Source: an uncultured Rhodanobacteraceae bacterium (GTDB lineage: Bacteria; Pseudomonadota; Gammaproteobacteria; Xanthomonadales; Rhodanobacteraceae). Taken from it: a DNA stretch of 22,971 nucleotides. The stretch lies in the NCBI GenBank assembly GCA_913053815.1, contig CAJXGK010000001.1, positions 1 to 22,971 on the forward strand, given 5' to 3'. Positions within the stretch are counted from its first letter, which is position 1. Every line of letters begins with the position of its first letter. Below the pieces are notes generated by a model, which had not been told where the DNA came from, made no database searches, and saw only the letters and a program-made list of their open reading frames with translations. Below, one piece after another: positions 1 to 9,947 of the stretch. The position numbers were made by a program, and so were the translations under genes.

Positions 1-1118
1 CCAGCATTCACTGCCGGGCGTACGCCCTGGAAAAACAGATCGGTTTCCAGAAAAATCTGCCCGTCGGTAATGGAAATCACGTTGGTCGGCACGAAGGCAG
101 AGACATCGCCTGCCTGGGTTTCGATGATCGGCAGGGCGGTCAGTGAGCCGGTCTTACCCTGAATGCTGCCGTTACTTTGCTTTTCGACGTAGGCCGTGCT
201 GACCCGGGCCGCACGCTCCAACAAGCGCGAATGCAAATAGAACACATCGCCAGGATAAGCTTCACGGCCCGGTGGGCGACGCAGCAGCAGAGAAATCTGC
301 CGGTAAGCCCAAGCTTGCTTGGTCAGATCGTCATAGACGATCAGGGCATCCTCGCCACGATCCCGGAAGTATTCGCCCATGGCACAACCGGCATACGGGG
401 CCAGGTATTGCATGGCCGCCGATTCGGAGGCTGAGGCGACCACGATAATGGTGTGTTCCAGCGCCCCGTATTCTTCGAGCTTGTGCACGACGTTGGCAAC
501 CGAACTCTGCTTTTGTCCAATGGCCACGTAGATGCACTTCACCCCGGCACCTTGCTGATTGATGATGGTATCGACCGCCAAGGCGGTCTTACCGGTCTGC
601 CGGTCACCAATAATCAATTCGCGCTGACCCCGGCCGATCGGTACCATCGAATCGATGGACTTGTAGCCCGTCTGTACAGGCTGGCTGACTGACTGCCGCC
701 AGATCACTCCGGGGGCCACCTTTTCGATCGGGCTGGTACCCACTGCAGCGATCCCACCACGGCCATCGATGGGCTGACCCAGAGCATTGACTACGCGCCC
801 TAAGAGTGCCTCACCGACCGGAACTTCGAGAATCCGTCCTGTGGTGCAAACCTTGTCGCCCTCACACAGATGTTGATAGTCACCCAGCACGACGGCGCCG
901 ACCGAATCGCGTTCAAGGTTGAGCGCCAGGGCAAAAGTGTCACCGGGCAATGCGATCATTTCACCCTGCATGACCTCGGCCAGGCCGTGAATACGCACGA
1001 TTCCATCAGCAACGCTGATGATGGTGCCTTCGTTGCGTATCTCGGCACCCAGCTTGAAATGCTCAATACGGGATTTGATCAACTCGCTGATCTCGGAGGG
1101 ATTCAGAGAAATCTGCAT
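1..1118 (-). CDS. atpA: F1Fo ATP synthase subunit alpha, 3' end outside the window
   Basis: Alpha subunit of the F1 catalytic head (alpha3beta3), which carries non-catalytic nucleotide sites and couples proton flow to ATP synthesis on the cytoplasmic face of the membrane. I translated the minus strand from the ATG at 1118; it begins [18 protein letters not shown], as in proteobacterial AtpA, and stays open to the left edge (372 codons). The family is about 510 residues, so the C-terminal helical domain is missing. The beta-barrel N-domain is followed by the Walker A motif GDRQTGKT at about residues 170-177 and the VVASASESA region. It lies 63 bp after atpH and is the last visible gene of the atp operon; atpG, atpD and atpC are expected beyond the edge. 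Confidence 0.97.
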   Translation of the reverse strand, partial: MQISLNPSEISELIKSRIEHFKLGAEIRNEGTIISVADGIVRIHGLAEVMQGEMIALPGDTFALALNLERDSVGAVVLGDYQHLCEGDKVCTTGRILEVPVGEALLGRVVNALGQPIDGRGGIAAVGTSPIEKVAPGVIWRQSVSQPVQTGYKSIDSMVPIGRGQRELIIGDRQTGKTALAVDTIINQQGAGVKCIYVAIGQKQSSVANVVHKLEEYGALEHTIIVVASASESAAMQYLAPYAGCAMGEYFRDRGEDALIVYDDLTKQAWAYRQISLLLRRPPGREAYPGDVFYLHSRLLERAARVSTAYVEKQSNGSIQGKTGSLTALPIIETQAGDVSAFVPTNVISITDGQIFLETDLFFQGVRPAVNA

Positions 1119-1181
1119 GGATGTTTCCTGGATAACATGTCGGGTAGATCGGTCTTTGATGCTGAATGCCGCAGGCTCATG

Positions 1182-1715
1182 TCATTGCACCAAGGCGTGC
1201 GCCAGTCGCTGCAGACGACCTCGGGCGCTGGCATCAATAACTTCGCCATTCGCCTCGATACGTACGCCACCGATCAAATCAGGATCTTCGTTCAACAGCA
1301 ATTCCACACACCGTCCATAGCGTCGGCTCAGGGCCGTGCACAAACGCTGTTGGGCCTCTGCGGATAACGGCTTGGCACTGCTCACCCGAACCTCGATGCG
1401 GCCTTCGGCGGTGTACCTGACTTGTTCAAATTCGAGCTGGATCACGGCCAGCAACGGCAACCGCGTCACCTCCGCGAGTACGCCGAGAAAGCGCGCGAAG
1501 AGCGATTCACTTTCACAATCCGGCGGCAGGTACAGAGCCACAGCCTGGGTGGCGTCGAAGCGAGGGTCTCCATTAAGTTGCAATACGCTAGGCTCGACCG
1601 CCACCTGGGCGGCAAAACCCAACCATCTTGACCAGGCCTCCAGCTGACCGCCTTGGCGAGCCAAACTGAATGCAGCACGGGCATAAGGTCGGGCTAGAGT
1701 CAATGCCTCAGCCAT
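1182..1715 (-). CDS. atpH: F1Fo ATP synthase subunit delta
   Basis: Delta subunit (OSCP homologue), which joins the top of the F1 head to the peripheral b-subunit stalk. The 177-residue product is the usual family length. It opens with ALTLARPYARAAFSLA, the typical delta N-terminus. The C-terminal part (about residues 130-170) has the expected strand pattern with DLIGGVRIEANGEVIDASARGRL. The ATG at 1715 lies 2 bp after the atpF stop, which suggests translational coupling, and atpA follows 63 bp downstream. Family assignment rests on length, both termini and operon position. Confidence 0.96.
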   Translation of the reverse strand: MAEALTLARPYARAAFSLARQGGQLEAWSRWLGFAAQVAVEPSVLQLNGDPRFDATQAVALYLPPDCESESLFARFLGVLAEVTRLPLLAVIQLEFEQVRYTAEGRIEVRVSSAKPLSAEAQQRLCTALSRRYGRCVELLLNEDPDLIGGVRIEANGEVIDASARGRLQRLAHALVQ

Positions 1716-1717
1716 GA

Positions 1718-2188
1718 TCAGAGCTCGGCTACCAACTCGTCGAGAAGCTTGCGATGCGCATTAGCATCTACTTCACGTTGCAGGATATGGCTGGCACCGT
1801 CAACGATCAGGGTCGCGAGTTGCGCACGCAACTCGCTGCGCGCCCGTTCGGTAGCGCTGACAATTTCCGCCGTCGCTGCGGCCTTCTGCCGGTTCCGCTC
1901 GGCCTGGGCATCTTCAAGGGCCTTATCTCTAATCTGGCCGGCGTGACGGTGTGCGTGTTCGATAATTTCCGCCGCCTGCTGCCGGGCCTGATGTATTTCT
2001 ACCTCAACCCTGGCATCTGCTTCCTTGAGTTCGAGCCGCGCTTGCTCAGCCGCGGTCAGACCCTCGGCAATTTTTTTCTGCCGTTCCTCGATAGCCGCCA
2101 TCATCGGCGGCCATCCATACTTCATCACCAGCCACGCCGTGGCAAAGAATGCCAAGCCCTCGATGATCAAGGTCAGGTTGATGTTCAT
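1718..2188 (-). CDS. atpF: F1Fo ATP synthase subunit b
   Basis: Membrane-anchored b subunit, forming the peripheral stator stalk as a dimer. It has one N-terminal transmembrane helix (about residues 5-25) with the conserved MKYGWPP stretch just after it, then a long charged, Ala/Glu/Arg-rich coiled coil to the C-terminus. I chose the ATG at 2188 over the GTG one codon upstream because AAGGAA lies 6 bases before that ATG. The product is then 156 residues, the same length as the Escherichia coli protein. It sits between atpE and atpH. Confidence 0.96.
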   Translation of the reverse strand: MNINLTLIIEGLAFFATAWLVMKYGWPPMMAAIEERQKKIAEGLTAAEQARLELKEADARVEVEIHQARQQAAEIIEHAHRHAGQIRDKALEDAQAERNRQKAAATAEIVSATERARSELRAQLATLIVDGASHILQREVDANAHRKLLDELVAEL

Positions 2189-2233
2189 CACTCATTCCTT
2201 ACTGCTTGATGTCCGCGTCTACTGCGATACCGA

Positions 2234-2533
<300 letters not shown>

Positions 2534-2553
2534 TCAGATGGGGGGAATGAAGA

Positions 2554-3772
<1,219 letters not shown>

Positions 3773-3832
3773 TGGGCTATCCCGTAGTGGCCCTGGCCAC
3801 AGTAATTTGCCAACATGGCGCCGAGTTAATAA

Positions 3833-3862
3833 AGTGTATCAGTCACGCGCCGACAGCAGCAA
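3833..3862 (-). promoter_or_regulatory. Possible promoter of the atp operon
   Basis: Reading the minus strand, TTGCTG (3857-3862) is followed after 18 bases by TACACT (3833-3838), which is preceded by TGA to give an extended -10 (TGATACACT). It lies about 60 bp upstream of the atpI start in a 219-bp gap with no gene. The -35 element is weak (3 of 6 matches), so this is only a candidate. Confidence 0.35.
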
Positions 3863-3903
3863 GTATTCGAGGGCGGTATGTGGCCTCTTTACCCCCCGTT
3901 TGG

Positions 3904-3935
3904 GTAAAGAAAACGGGCCGGCATAGCCGGCCCGT
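3904..3935 (-). terminator. Intrinsic terminator after the phasin gene
   Basis: A perfect 10-bp GC-rich inverted repeat (ACGGGCCGGC at 3913-3922 and its complement at 3926-3935) with a 3-base loop. On the minus strand it is followed by TTTTCTTT (down to about 3906). It is 56 bp past the phasin stop and would insulate the atp operon from phasin transcription. A second, weaker hairpin (GGAAA/TTTCC, 3936-3950) lies just upstream of it. Confidence 0.85.
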
Positions 3936-3991
3936 GGAAAGTACGTTTCCCGAAGGGAGGGGGGTCAGGAAGCGCACCAACGCTACTGAAA

Positions 3992-4399
3992 TCAAGCCTT
4001 GGCCGTTGCCTTCTCAGGCGACGCAGGCGATGTAGCCAGCCCATTGCCAACTACTGCGGCAATATGCCCCGCCTGCTCCTGAAGATAGTCTTGAGCAATT
4101 TCCACATGTTTGGCCACGCTCACCGCGACATTACGACCCAACTCAAGTGCCGATTCGAGGTGCTCACCAGCCGCCTCCGGGACCTTAGCGACTACCCCGA
4201 GAAAGGCCTCGGGATCGCGTACGGCCTGAACTTCACGGCCGAAGGTAAGCATTGCTTCGGCTTGGCGGCTGGCAGCCTGAACCTGCAAGTTCATCAACTC
4301 ACTCGCCGCATCAAAACTCAGACTCTGAATTTTTTGCGCTGCCGTCTGCCAAGCACGACCCGCCTGCACTGCATTATCAAATCCGATGGGGGTGTTCAT
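3992..4399 (-). CDS. Phasin family protein
   Basis: Phasins are small amphipathic proteins that coat polyhydroxyalkanoate granules and control their size and number. The 135-residue product has no signal peptide, is helical and Ala/Glu-rich throughout, and has the phasin-type pattern of an early GFDNAVQAGRAWQTAAQKIQ segment, a central SRQAEAMLTFGREVQAVRDP segment and an Ala/Pro/Lys-rich tail (KATAKA). An AGGAG ribosome site 8 bases before the ATG is the best in the window, which suits an abundant structural protein. No pha synthesis genes are next to it. A TGCA-type near-palindrome upstream may be an operator. Confident for the family, less so for the granule role. Confidence 0.85.
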   Translation of the reverse strand: MNTPIGFDNAVQAGRAWQTAAQKIQSLSFDAASELMNLQVQAASRQAEAMLTFGREVQAVRDPEAFLGVVAKVPEAAGEHLESALELGRNVAVSVAKHVEIAQDYLQEQAGHIAAVVGNGLATSPASPEKATAKA

Positions 4400-4450
4400 T
4401 TCAATATCTCCTGCGAGGTTCGTCCACGGCCAACATCGTAACAGGTAGAT

Positions 4451-4465
4451 TTGTGCACTGCAACA
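4451..4465 (-). promoter_or_regulatory. Possible operator upstream of the phasin gene
   Basis: The near-palindrome TTGTGCACTGCAACA, with perfect core GTGCAC, sits 52 bp before the phasin start in an otherwise AT-rich leader. Phasin genes of several proteobacteria are repressed by PhaR at TGC/GCA-rich sites near the promoter. Equating this with a PhaR site is inference from motif style and position. Confidence 0.35.
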
Positions 4466-4698
4466 TTTAATTTCATACTCTCTCTATTTTTAGAGAACTT
4501 TGTTATCGCCTGTTCAGAAAAGGACTTTACCGATAGGTAATATCTAAAAATGAATTTTGGCCCATGTATATATGGTGCGTCGCACGAACACTATGCACCT
4601 ATTCACCGCGGCCATTGATAAAAACGGCCATGCCAGGAAGCTCCGCCCGGGTCCAAAAACGGTCATGTACGAAGCCACCCTGAAAGATGACCGCGATC

Positions 4699-5055
4699 TC
4701 AATGACCACCATAACTGACCCCCGCCGTGCAGGTTTCCTGTACGACAATACGATCAAGACCTGGCAAAGCGGGCTGTAAGCGGCCCCAGACCCACTTCGC
4801 CAACATCTCACTGGTCGGATTCTCCAGGCCTGGAATATCATTGAGATAGTTATGGTCAAGCTGCTCATAAAGGGGTTGAAAAGCGTGTTTGACCTCGGCA
4901 AAGTCGCATACCCAGCCCTGCACAGGATCGGGCTCCCCATGCACATGCACCTCAATCTTTATCGAATGCCCATGCAAGCGGGCACATTTGTGACCCGCTC
5001 GTACATTGGGTAGACGGTGGGCGCATTCAATCGTGAAGATTTTGAAGATTTCCAT
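4699..5055 (-). CDS. queD: 6-carboxy-5,6,7,8-tetrahydropterin synthase
   Basis: QueD converts 7,8-dihydroneopterin triphosphate to 6-carboxytetrahydropterin, the second step toward preQ0 and queuosine in tRNA. The 118-residue product has the family signatures: zinc ligands His13 (CAHRLP) and His28/His30 (RLHGHS), catalytic Cys24 (GHKCAR), and [18 protein letters not shown] in the middle. The end ([11 protein letters not shown]) replaces the usual CIYRG tail. I start at the ATG at 5055; an in-frame extension upstream to 5175 runs across the divergent secB start and lacks family residues. It is monocistronic and divergent from secB. Confidence 0.95.
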   Translation of the reverse strand: MEIFKIFTIECAHRLPNVRAGHKCARLHGHSIKIEVHVHGEPDPVQGWVCDFAEVKHAFQPLYEQLDHNYLNDIPGLENPTSEMLAKWVWGRLQPALPGLDRIVVQETCTAGVSYGGH

Positions 5056-5152
5056 AACCTGCAGTGTACCGGTACCAGTATCTGTAGATGCAGGGGCAGC
5101 TGCAGTGTGGGACAATCGGCTGCTTCCATTCACCTGATTGTGGAGTTTCACC

Positions 5153-5662
5153 ATGGCAGAAGTGACCCCCGCCAACGGCCAGGATACAACACAGGGGCAA
5201 GCCGACGGACCGCAACTCGGTTTGCAGAAAATCTATGTCAAGGACATTTCCTTCGAGGCTCCCAATGCCCCGCAAGTGTTCCAGGACATGGGTGCTGCTG
5301 AAGCCCAGCCGCAGATTCAACTGAACCTAAACCAGAAAGCCGCCGCACTGGACGAACAGACCTACGAGGTCGTGTTGACACTCACCCTGACCTGCACTCT
5401 GGACGAAAAAACGGTTTACCTGAGCGAAGTCCAACAGGCAGGTATTTTTTCGTTAAGCGGTTTTCCAGACACCGATCGTGAAGCAATTCTGGGCGTGTAT
5501 TGCCCCAACACCCTGTTTCCCTACGCCCGCCAAGTGGTGACCGATCTGATCCAGAATGGCGGCTTCCCCCCCTATTTCCTGCCGCCCATCAACTTCGACG
5601 CGTTGTATGCTGAACAGCAGCGCCAGCAAAGCATGCCTGCAGCACCGCCCGCCAACGCCTGA
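5153..5662 (+). CDS. secB: Protein-export chaperone SecB
   Basis: Tetrameric cytoplasmic chaperone that keeps preproteins unfolded and hands them to SecA at the SecYEG translocon. The 169-residue product carries the conserved core: [14 protein letters not shown] near residue 27, the [14 protein letters not shown] segment, and the [20 protein letters not shown] and [11 protein letters not shown] stretches near the C-terminus. The ATG at 5153 is chosen because GGAG lies 7 bases upstream and the family begins at this point; an in-frame ATG does not occur earlier. gpsA follows 9 bp downstream, the common gammaproteobacterial secB-gpsA arrangement. The many exported lipoproteins nearby are possible clients only by general knowledge. 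Confidence 0.97.
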   Translation: MAEVTPANGQDTTQGQADGPQLGLQKIYVKDISFEAPNAPQVFQDMGAAEAQPQIQLNLNQKAAALDEQTYEVVLTLTLTCTLDEKTVYLSEVQQAGIFSLSGFPDTDREAILGVYCPNTLFPYARQVVTDLIQNGGFPPYFLPPINFDALYAEQQRQQSMPAAPPANA

Positions 5663-5671
5663 GCACGAAGC

Positions 5672-6694
5672 ATGAACGAGCATACCCCGGTCGCAGTTCT
5701 GGGTGCTGGCTCATGGGGCACCGCTCTTGCTGGGCTGCTGGCCCATAAGGGCATCCGCACCCGGCTCTGGGGCCGGGATGCGGAGGCTCTCGCGGACATG
5801 GCAACATCGCGACGCAATCGCCGTTATCTTCCTGATTTCGAATTACCGACCAACCTGGTCTACTCGGCCGATCTCGGTCAAGCCGTTGACCAAGCTGGAC
5901 TAGTACTGATTGCTGTGCCGAGCTATGCGTTTTTCAACACTTTGCAACAAGTAGCCGTATACATCCGATCCAATACGGGCATCGCCTGGGCCACCAAGGG
6001 GTTTGAGCCAGGGAGTGGTCGCTTTCTCCACGAACTGGTCGAATCGCTCCTCCCCGGCTACTTGGCCGCCGTGATCAGCGGCCCGTCTTTCGCTCGTGAA
6101 GTTGCCGCAGGCGCCCCCACCGCAGTAACCGTCAACGCCAGCAACGCCGATTTCGCTCTGGATGTGGCCAGACTTCTACATGGTCCTACGTTCCGCGCCT
6201 ATTCCGGCACCGACATGCTGGGTGCCGAACTCGGTGGGGCCATGAAAAACGTCCTTGCGGTCGCCACCGGCGCCGCCGATGGCATGCATCTCGGCCTCAA
6301 TGCACGGGCCGGGCTCATCACCCGCGGGATGAATGAGATGCTACGTTTGGGCCTGGCTCTCGGGGCTCGCGTCGAAACGCTCATGGGCCTGGCCGGACTA
6401 GGCGACCTGGTACTGACCTGCACGGGTGACTTATCGCGAAACCGTCAATTGGGAATCGCCTTGGGGCAAGGTACCCCCATCCAGCAAGCACTTACCGAGA
6501 TCGGTCAAGTCGTCGAAAGCATACTGACCGCCGAAGAAATCGGCCGCCTTGCCGAGCGTCATGATCTGGACCTACCCATCAGTCTGCAAGTCCGTGCCGT
6601 CTTGCGCGGCGAACTCACCCCGGCCGAAGGCATGCAGCAACTGCTCGCCCGGGAACAGAAAGCCGAATACCCCCATGATTTGCTGACTCCCTGA
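5672..6694 (+). CDS. gpsA: NAD(P)+-dependent glycerol-3-phosphate dehydrogenase
   Basis: GpsA reduces dihydroxyacetone phosphate to sn-glycerol-3-phosphate, the backbone precursor of phospholipids. The 340-residue product has the N-terminal Rossmann motif [10 protein letters not shown] at residues 11-20, the [11 protein letters not shown] segment and catalytic Lys192 in [13 protein letters not shown]. The C-terminal half has [20 protein letters not shown], also diagnostic. It starts 9 bp after secB, so the two are probably cotranscribed. Its product is the substrate of PlsB encoded 4.3 kb downstream on the same strand. Length agrees with the family. Confidence 0.97.
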   Translation: MNEHTPVAVLGAGSWGTALAGLLAHKGIRTRLWGRDAEALADMATSRRNRRYLPDFELPTNLVYSADLGQAVDQAGLVLIAVPSYAFFNTLQQVAVYIRSNTGIAWATKGFEPGSGRFLHELVESLLPGYLAAVISGPSFAREVAAGAPTAVTVNASNADFALDVARLLHGPTFRAYSGTDMLGAELGGAMKNVLAVATGAADGMHLGLNARAGLITRGMNEMLRLGLALGARVETLMGLAGLGDLVLTCTGDLSRNRQLGIALGQGTPIQQALTEIGQVVESILTAEEIGRLAERHDLDLPISLQVRAVLRGELTPAEGMQQLLAREQKAEYPHDLLTP

Positions 6695-6776
6695 ATGAGA
6701 GGCTAAGCGTATCGGCAAAATTCCTGACTCGGTGGTAGAGTCAAGAGTTTGCTCCAGTCCCAAATCGAGACCCCCT

Positions 6777-9700
6777 ATGGGGAGCATGCCAATACCAGCC
6801 CGTAAATCCAGCCGACTCGCAACCGGAAAATCTGCCGTACTGCCGGCCATCTGGCGACGCCTGTTAGAAACACCGCGACAACCGGCGCCCCAACCTTCGA
6901 CGGCACTGGGCTTTCTACTCGAAATCACCGCCGAGGAGCATACCGCCGCCTGGCTGGATGTAGCGCCGGTGCTGCTGGGCCTTACTCACAATCAACGGCT
7001 CCCCCGACCGCAACCTCTCGACGCCAATCGCCTGACCGAAGCCTCATTGGGGTTAACCGAACAACACCTGGCCGCATGCATCCTGGGGCTGCCTCACGTG
7101 GCCCGCAAGGGTCGTAGATATGCGCGACTAAGGGGGCATCTGGGTGACGCCTTACTGACCGAGATGCTTGATGTATCGTCTTGTCTGCTCGGTGGCGTGG
7201 CAGGCCTATGCTTGACCCGGGGTCGCCCGCATCCGCTGGTTTGGGAATGGCATATCGACACCGACGGCCAGCAACGTCTATACCCTCAGCTCAAGGCTGG
7301 CCAGCACTTGTTGCGAATCGGTGAGCTGTGGTGTCTGGATATTGAACACGCCACACTGGCACCCTTCGAAGGTCAAGCAGACGACGCTGCGCTATTGGAT
7401 CTTCCCCCTCTTGCGGCTTCCGCAAGCACCCGCTTCACGGCGGCTCTGCTCCAATCGCCTCTGGCTAAGCGCATTCCCCCACCCACCCAATTTGACCGGA
7501 TCAATCGGGCCGACCTCGCCCCCCGACCGGTGCTGACCCTGCATGCCCTGACCCGGCATGCGCGTCTGGCTGCGGGGACTACCCCGCTCGCCTATGCCAG
7601 GCTGAGCTTCGACTACGGCGGCGAACGTCTGCCCGGTCGTGGTGGTGAAGTCAGGGTACAGCGCGTACATGCCGGAAACCTGGTTGAAATTATCCGCCGC
7701 CGGGCCGAGGAGCTGACTCATATGGAGCAGCTGGAAGTGGCCGGTTTGACTCCTGCTGTGGATACGGAAGGACTGCCTTGGGATCTGGCCGATACTCTGC
7801 CCGAAGATGCTTGGCTGTTCCCCGGTACCGGACACAGCGGCGCCCTGGAGGTTAATACCCCCGCCCGCTGGTTGGGGCTGCGGGAAAAACTCGAACCCGA
7901 TGGCTTCCAGTTCGACTACGCTCCCAGTTTTCCCTTTGAGGTACTGGAAGGGCCTCCACAATGGTATATCGAAGCAAGCCCCCAGGTGGGTAAGAACACC
8001 TTCTGTCTGGATCTCGGCCTGGTTTTAGAGGAGCAACACCTACCCCTTCTGAAGGCCGTAAGTCAGGCACTGTCCGAACACCAGTTCAGTCTGCAACGCA
8101 ACCCTAACGAACCCGATGACGCGATCTGGTATGCCCCCATTGATGATCGCCGCCGTATTCCGATACGCCTATCGGCACTTCGAGCACTACTGGCACCGTT
8201 GGCGGAATATCTTGATAAACCATGCCGCGACAACGGCCTGCACCTGCCGCGGGTACAAACCGGAAGGTTGCAGGAACTGCGCGACGCCCTGCCGGAAGTA
8301 CACAGCTTCGAAGTACCGGATGAGTTGAGTGATTTTACCTCCCGCCTGGGTGCGGCCGCTGAAAAAGCCAGTGATCAACCTCCAGCGGGACTGCACACCA
8401 CCTTGCGCAGCTACCAACGAGATGGCCTGCGGTGGATGAACGCCTTAGCAGAAGCCAAACTCGGCGGTATTCTGGCCGATGATATGGGCTTGGGGAAGAC
8501 CGTGCAGTTGATTGCCCATCTTCTAGCACTGCACGAGATCGGCGCACTTGAGCACCCAGCCCTGGTGGTCGTCCCTACCAGCCTGCTGCCTAACTGGGAA
8601 AGTGAACTCAACCGCTTCGCCCCTGATCTGCGCCAACATACCTTGCACGGTCCACAGCGGGCCAACGGCTTCGCCCACCTGCATGAGTATGACGTGGTAC
8701 TGACCAGTTATGCTCTATTGCCCCGTGATGTTGAGGCCCTGCAAACCCAGCGCTTCGCTTTGGTGGTGCTTGATGAAGCGCAGCAAGTGAAGAACCCCCG
8801 GGCTTTGGCCCGCCGGGCCCTACTACGACTGGATGCACCGCGGCGTCTGGCTCTGACCGGTACTCCACTGGAAAATCACCTCGGTGAACTGTGGTCACAG
8901 ATGGATCTGTGCGTACCGGGCCTGCTCGGTGACGAACACGGTTTCCGGCGCCATTATCGGCAACCGATCGAGAAACAGGACGATGACGAGACCCAGTTGC
9001 GTCTCAACCGGCGTATTGCCCCGTTCATTCTGCGCCGCAGTAAGGCCGAAGTTGCCACCGAGCTGCCCCCCAAGACCGAGATCATTCGTAACGTGCGCCT
9101 GTACGGACCCCAGCGAGAACTATACGAATCCTTACGCTTGAGCCTGGGTGAGGAGTTACGCCAGATCATTGCCGAACGCGGGGTCGAGCACAGCGGCATC
9201 GTAGTCCTCGATGCCCTGCTCAAATTGCGCCAAGTCTGTTGCGATCCACGTCTACTCAAGCTGCAGGCCGCGCACGGTATCCAGCAATCCGCTAAACTCG
9301 AGATGCTTATGGAGATGCTGCCGGCACTGGTCGATGAAGGCCGCAACATCTTACTGTTCAGCCAGTTCACCAGCATGCTGGCGTTGATTGCCAAAGAGCT
9401 TGATCAGCAGCGTATCCCCTACGAACTGCTGACCGGTAACAGCCGCGATCGAACCACTCCGGTCAAACGCTTTCAGGCCGGCAAAGTGCCGTTGTTTCTG
9501 TTGTCCCTGAAAGCCGGCGGGGTGGGTCTCAACCTCACTGCCGCTGATACCGTGATTCATTATGACCCTTGGTGGAACCCCGCTGCTGAGGCCCAGGCCT
9601 CGGATCGCGCGCACCGCATCGGTCAGCAGAAACCGGTCTTCATATACCGACTGGTCACCGTCAATTCGGTCGAAGAGCGCATCGAAGCTATGAAGGCCCG

Positions 9701-9797
9701 CAAGGCCGCCCTGGCCAATGCCCTATTCAATGGTGGCAGTAGTAAACGGCTGCACTTCGATGAACAGGATATCGAGACCCTACTGGCACCGCTTTAA
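6777..9797 (+). CDS. SNF2-family DEAD/DEAH-box helicase-like ATPase
   Basis: A double-stranded DNA or nucleoprotein translocase of the SNF2 superfamily 2 group. From the ATG at 6777 it has 1006 residues. About 540 N-terminal residues match no domain I can name; the ATPase core follows. Motif I is DDMGLGKT (568-575), motif II is DEAQ (666-669), motif III is LTGTPLEN, and the second RecA lobe ends with motif VI DRAHRIGQ (943-950). The start is uncertain: a GTG at 6732 and an ATG at 6786 are in frame and none has a good ribosome site. It lies between gpsA and a lipoprotein gene. The known relative RapA recycles RNA polymerase, but this protein lacks clear RapA N-terminal features, so its role is open. 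Confidence 0.92.
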   Translation: MGSMPIPARKSSRLATGKSAVLPAIWRRLLETPRQPAPQPSTALGFLLEITAEEHTAAWLDVAPVLLGLTHNQRLPRPQPLDANRLTEASLGLTEQHLAACILGLPHVARKGRRYARLRGHLGDALLTEMLDVSSCLLGGVAGLCLTRGRPHPLVWEWHIDTDGQQRLYPQLKAGQHLLRIGELWCLDIEHATLAPFEGQADDAALLDLPPLAASASTRFTAALLQSPLAKRIPPPTQFDRINRADLAPRPVLTLHALTRHARLAAGTTPLAYARLSFDYGGERLPGRGGEVRVQRVHAGNLVEIIRRRAEELTHMEQLEVAGLTPAVDTEGLPWDLADTLPEDAWLFPGTGHSGALEVNTPARWLGLREKLEPDGFQFDYAPSFPFEVLEGPPQWYIEASPQVGKNTFCLDLGLVLEEQHLPLLKAVSQALSEHQFSLQRNPNEPDDAIWYAPIDDRRRIPIRLSALRALLAPLAEYLDKPCRDNGLHLPRVQTGRLQELRDALPEVHSFEVPDELSDFTSRLGAAAEKASDQPPAGLHTTLRSYQRDGLRWMNALAEAKLGGILADDMGLGKTVQLIAHLLALHEIGALEHPALVVVPTSLLPNWESELNRFAPDLRQHTLHGPQRANGFAHLHEYDVVLTSYALLPRDVEALQTQRFALVVLDEAQQVKNPRALARRALLRLDAPRRLALTGTPLENHLGELWSQMDLCVPGLLGDEHGFRRHYRQPIEKQDDDETQLRLNRRIAPFILRRSKAEVATELPPKTEIIRNVRLYGPQRELYESLRLSLGEELRQIIAERGVEHSGIVVLDALLKLRQVCCDPRLLKLQAAHGIQQSAKLEMLMEMLPALVDEGRNILLFSQFTSMLALIAKELDQQRIPYELLTGNSRDRTTPVKRFQAGKVPLFLLSLKAGGVGLNLTAADTVIHYDPWWNPAAEAQASDRAHRIGQQKPVFIYRLVTVNSVEERIEAMKARKAALANALFNGGSSKRLHFDEQDIETLLAPL

Positions 9798-9947
9798 ATC
9801 GCGCCAGACATGGCCTCATAGCAAATCGTGATCAAGCACCACAGCACTGATATATGATACTTTCACCTTGGCAATGGGCTTGAGTTCAATACCTGAACCT
9901 CACGACTCGGGCTTGCCTGAAATCGAGCTCCCACCTACTCTGCCTGG

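Noticed and set aside
5056..5175. 40-residue N-terminal extension of queD
   Set aside because: It crosses the divergent secB start, lacks conserved residues, and QueD homologues begin at the ATG at 5055.
6732..9797. The SNF2 gene as part of a defence island
   Set aside because: Neighbours on both sides are conserved housekeeping genes (gpsA, plsB); no methylase, nuclease or other defence gene is visible.
9850..9860. Promoter for the lipoprotein gene at TATGAT
   Set aside because: A good -10-like box, but no -35 element at 16-18 bp; too weak to list.
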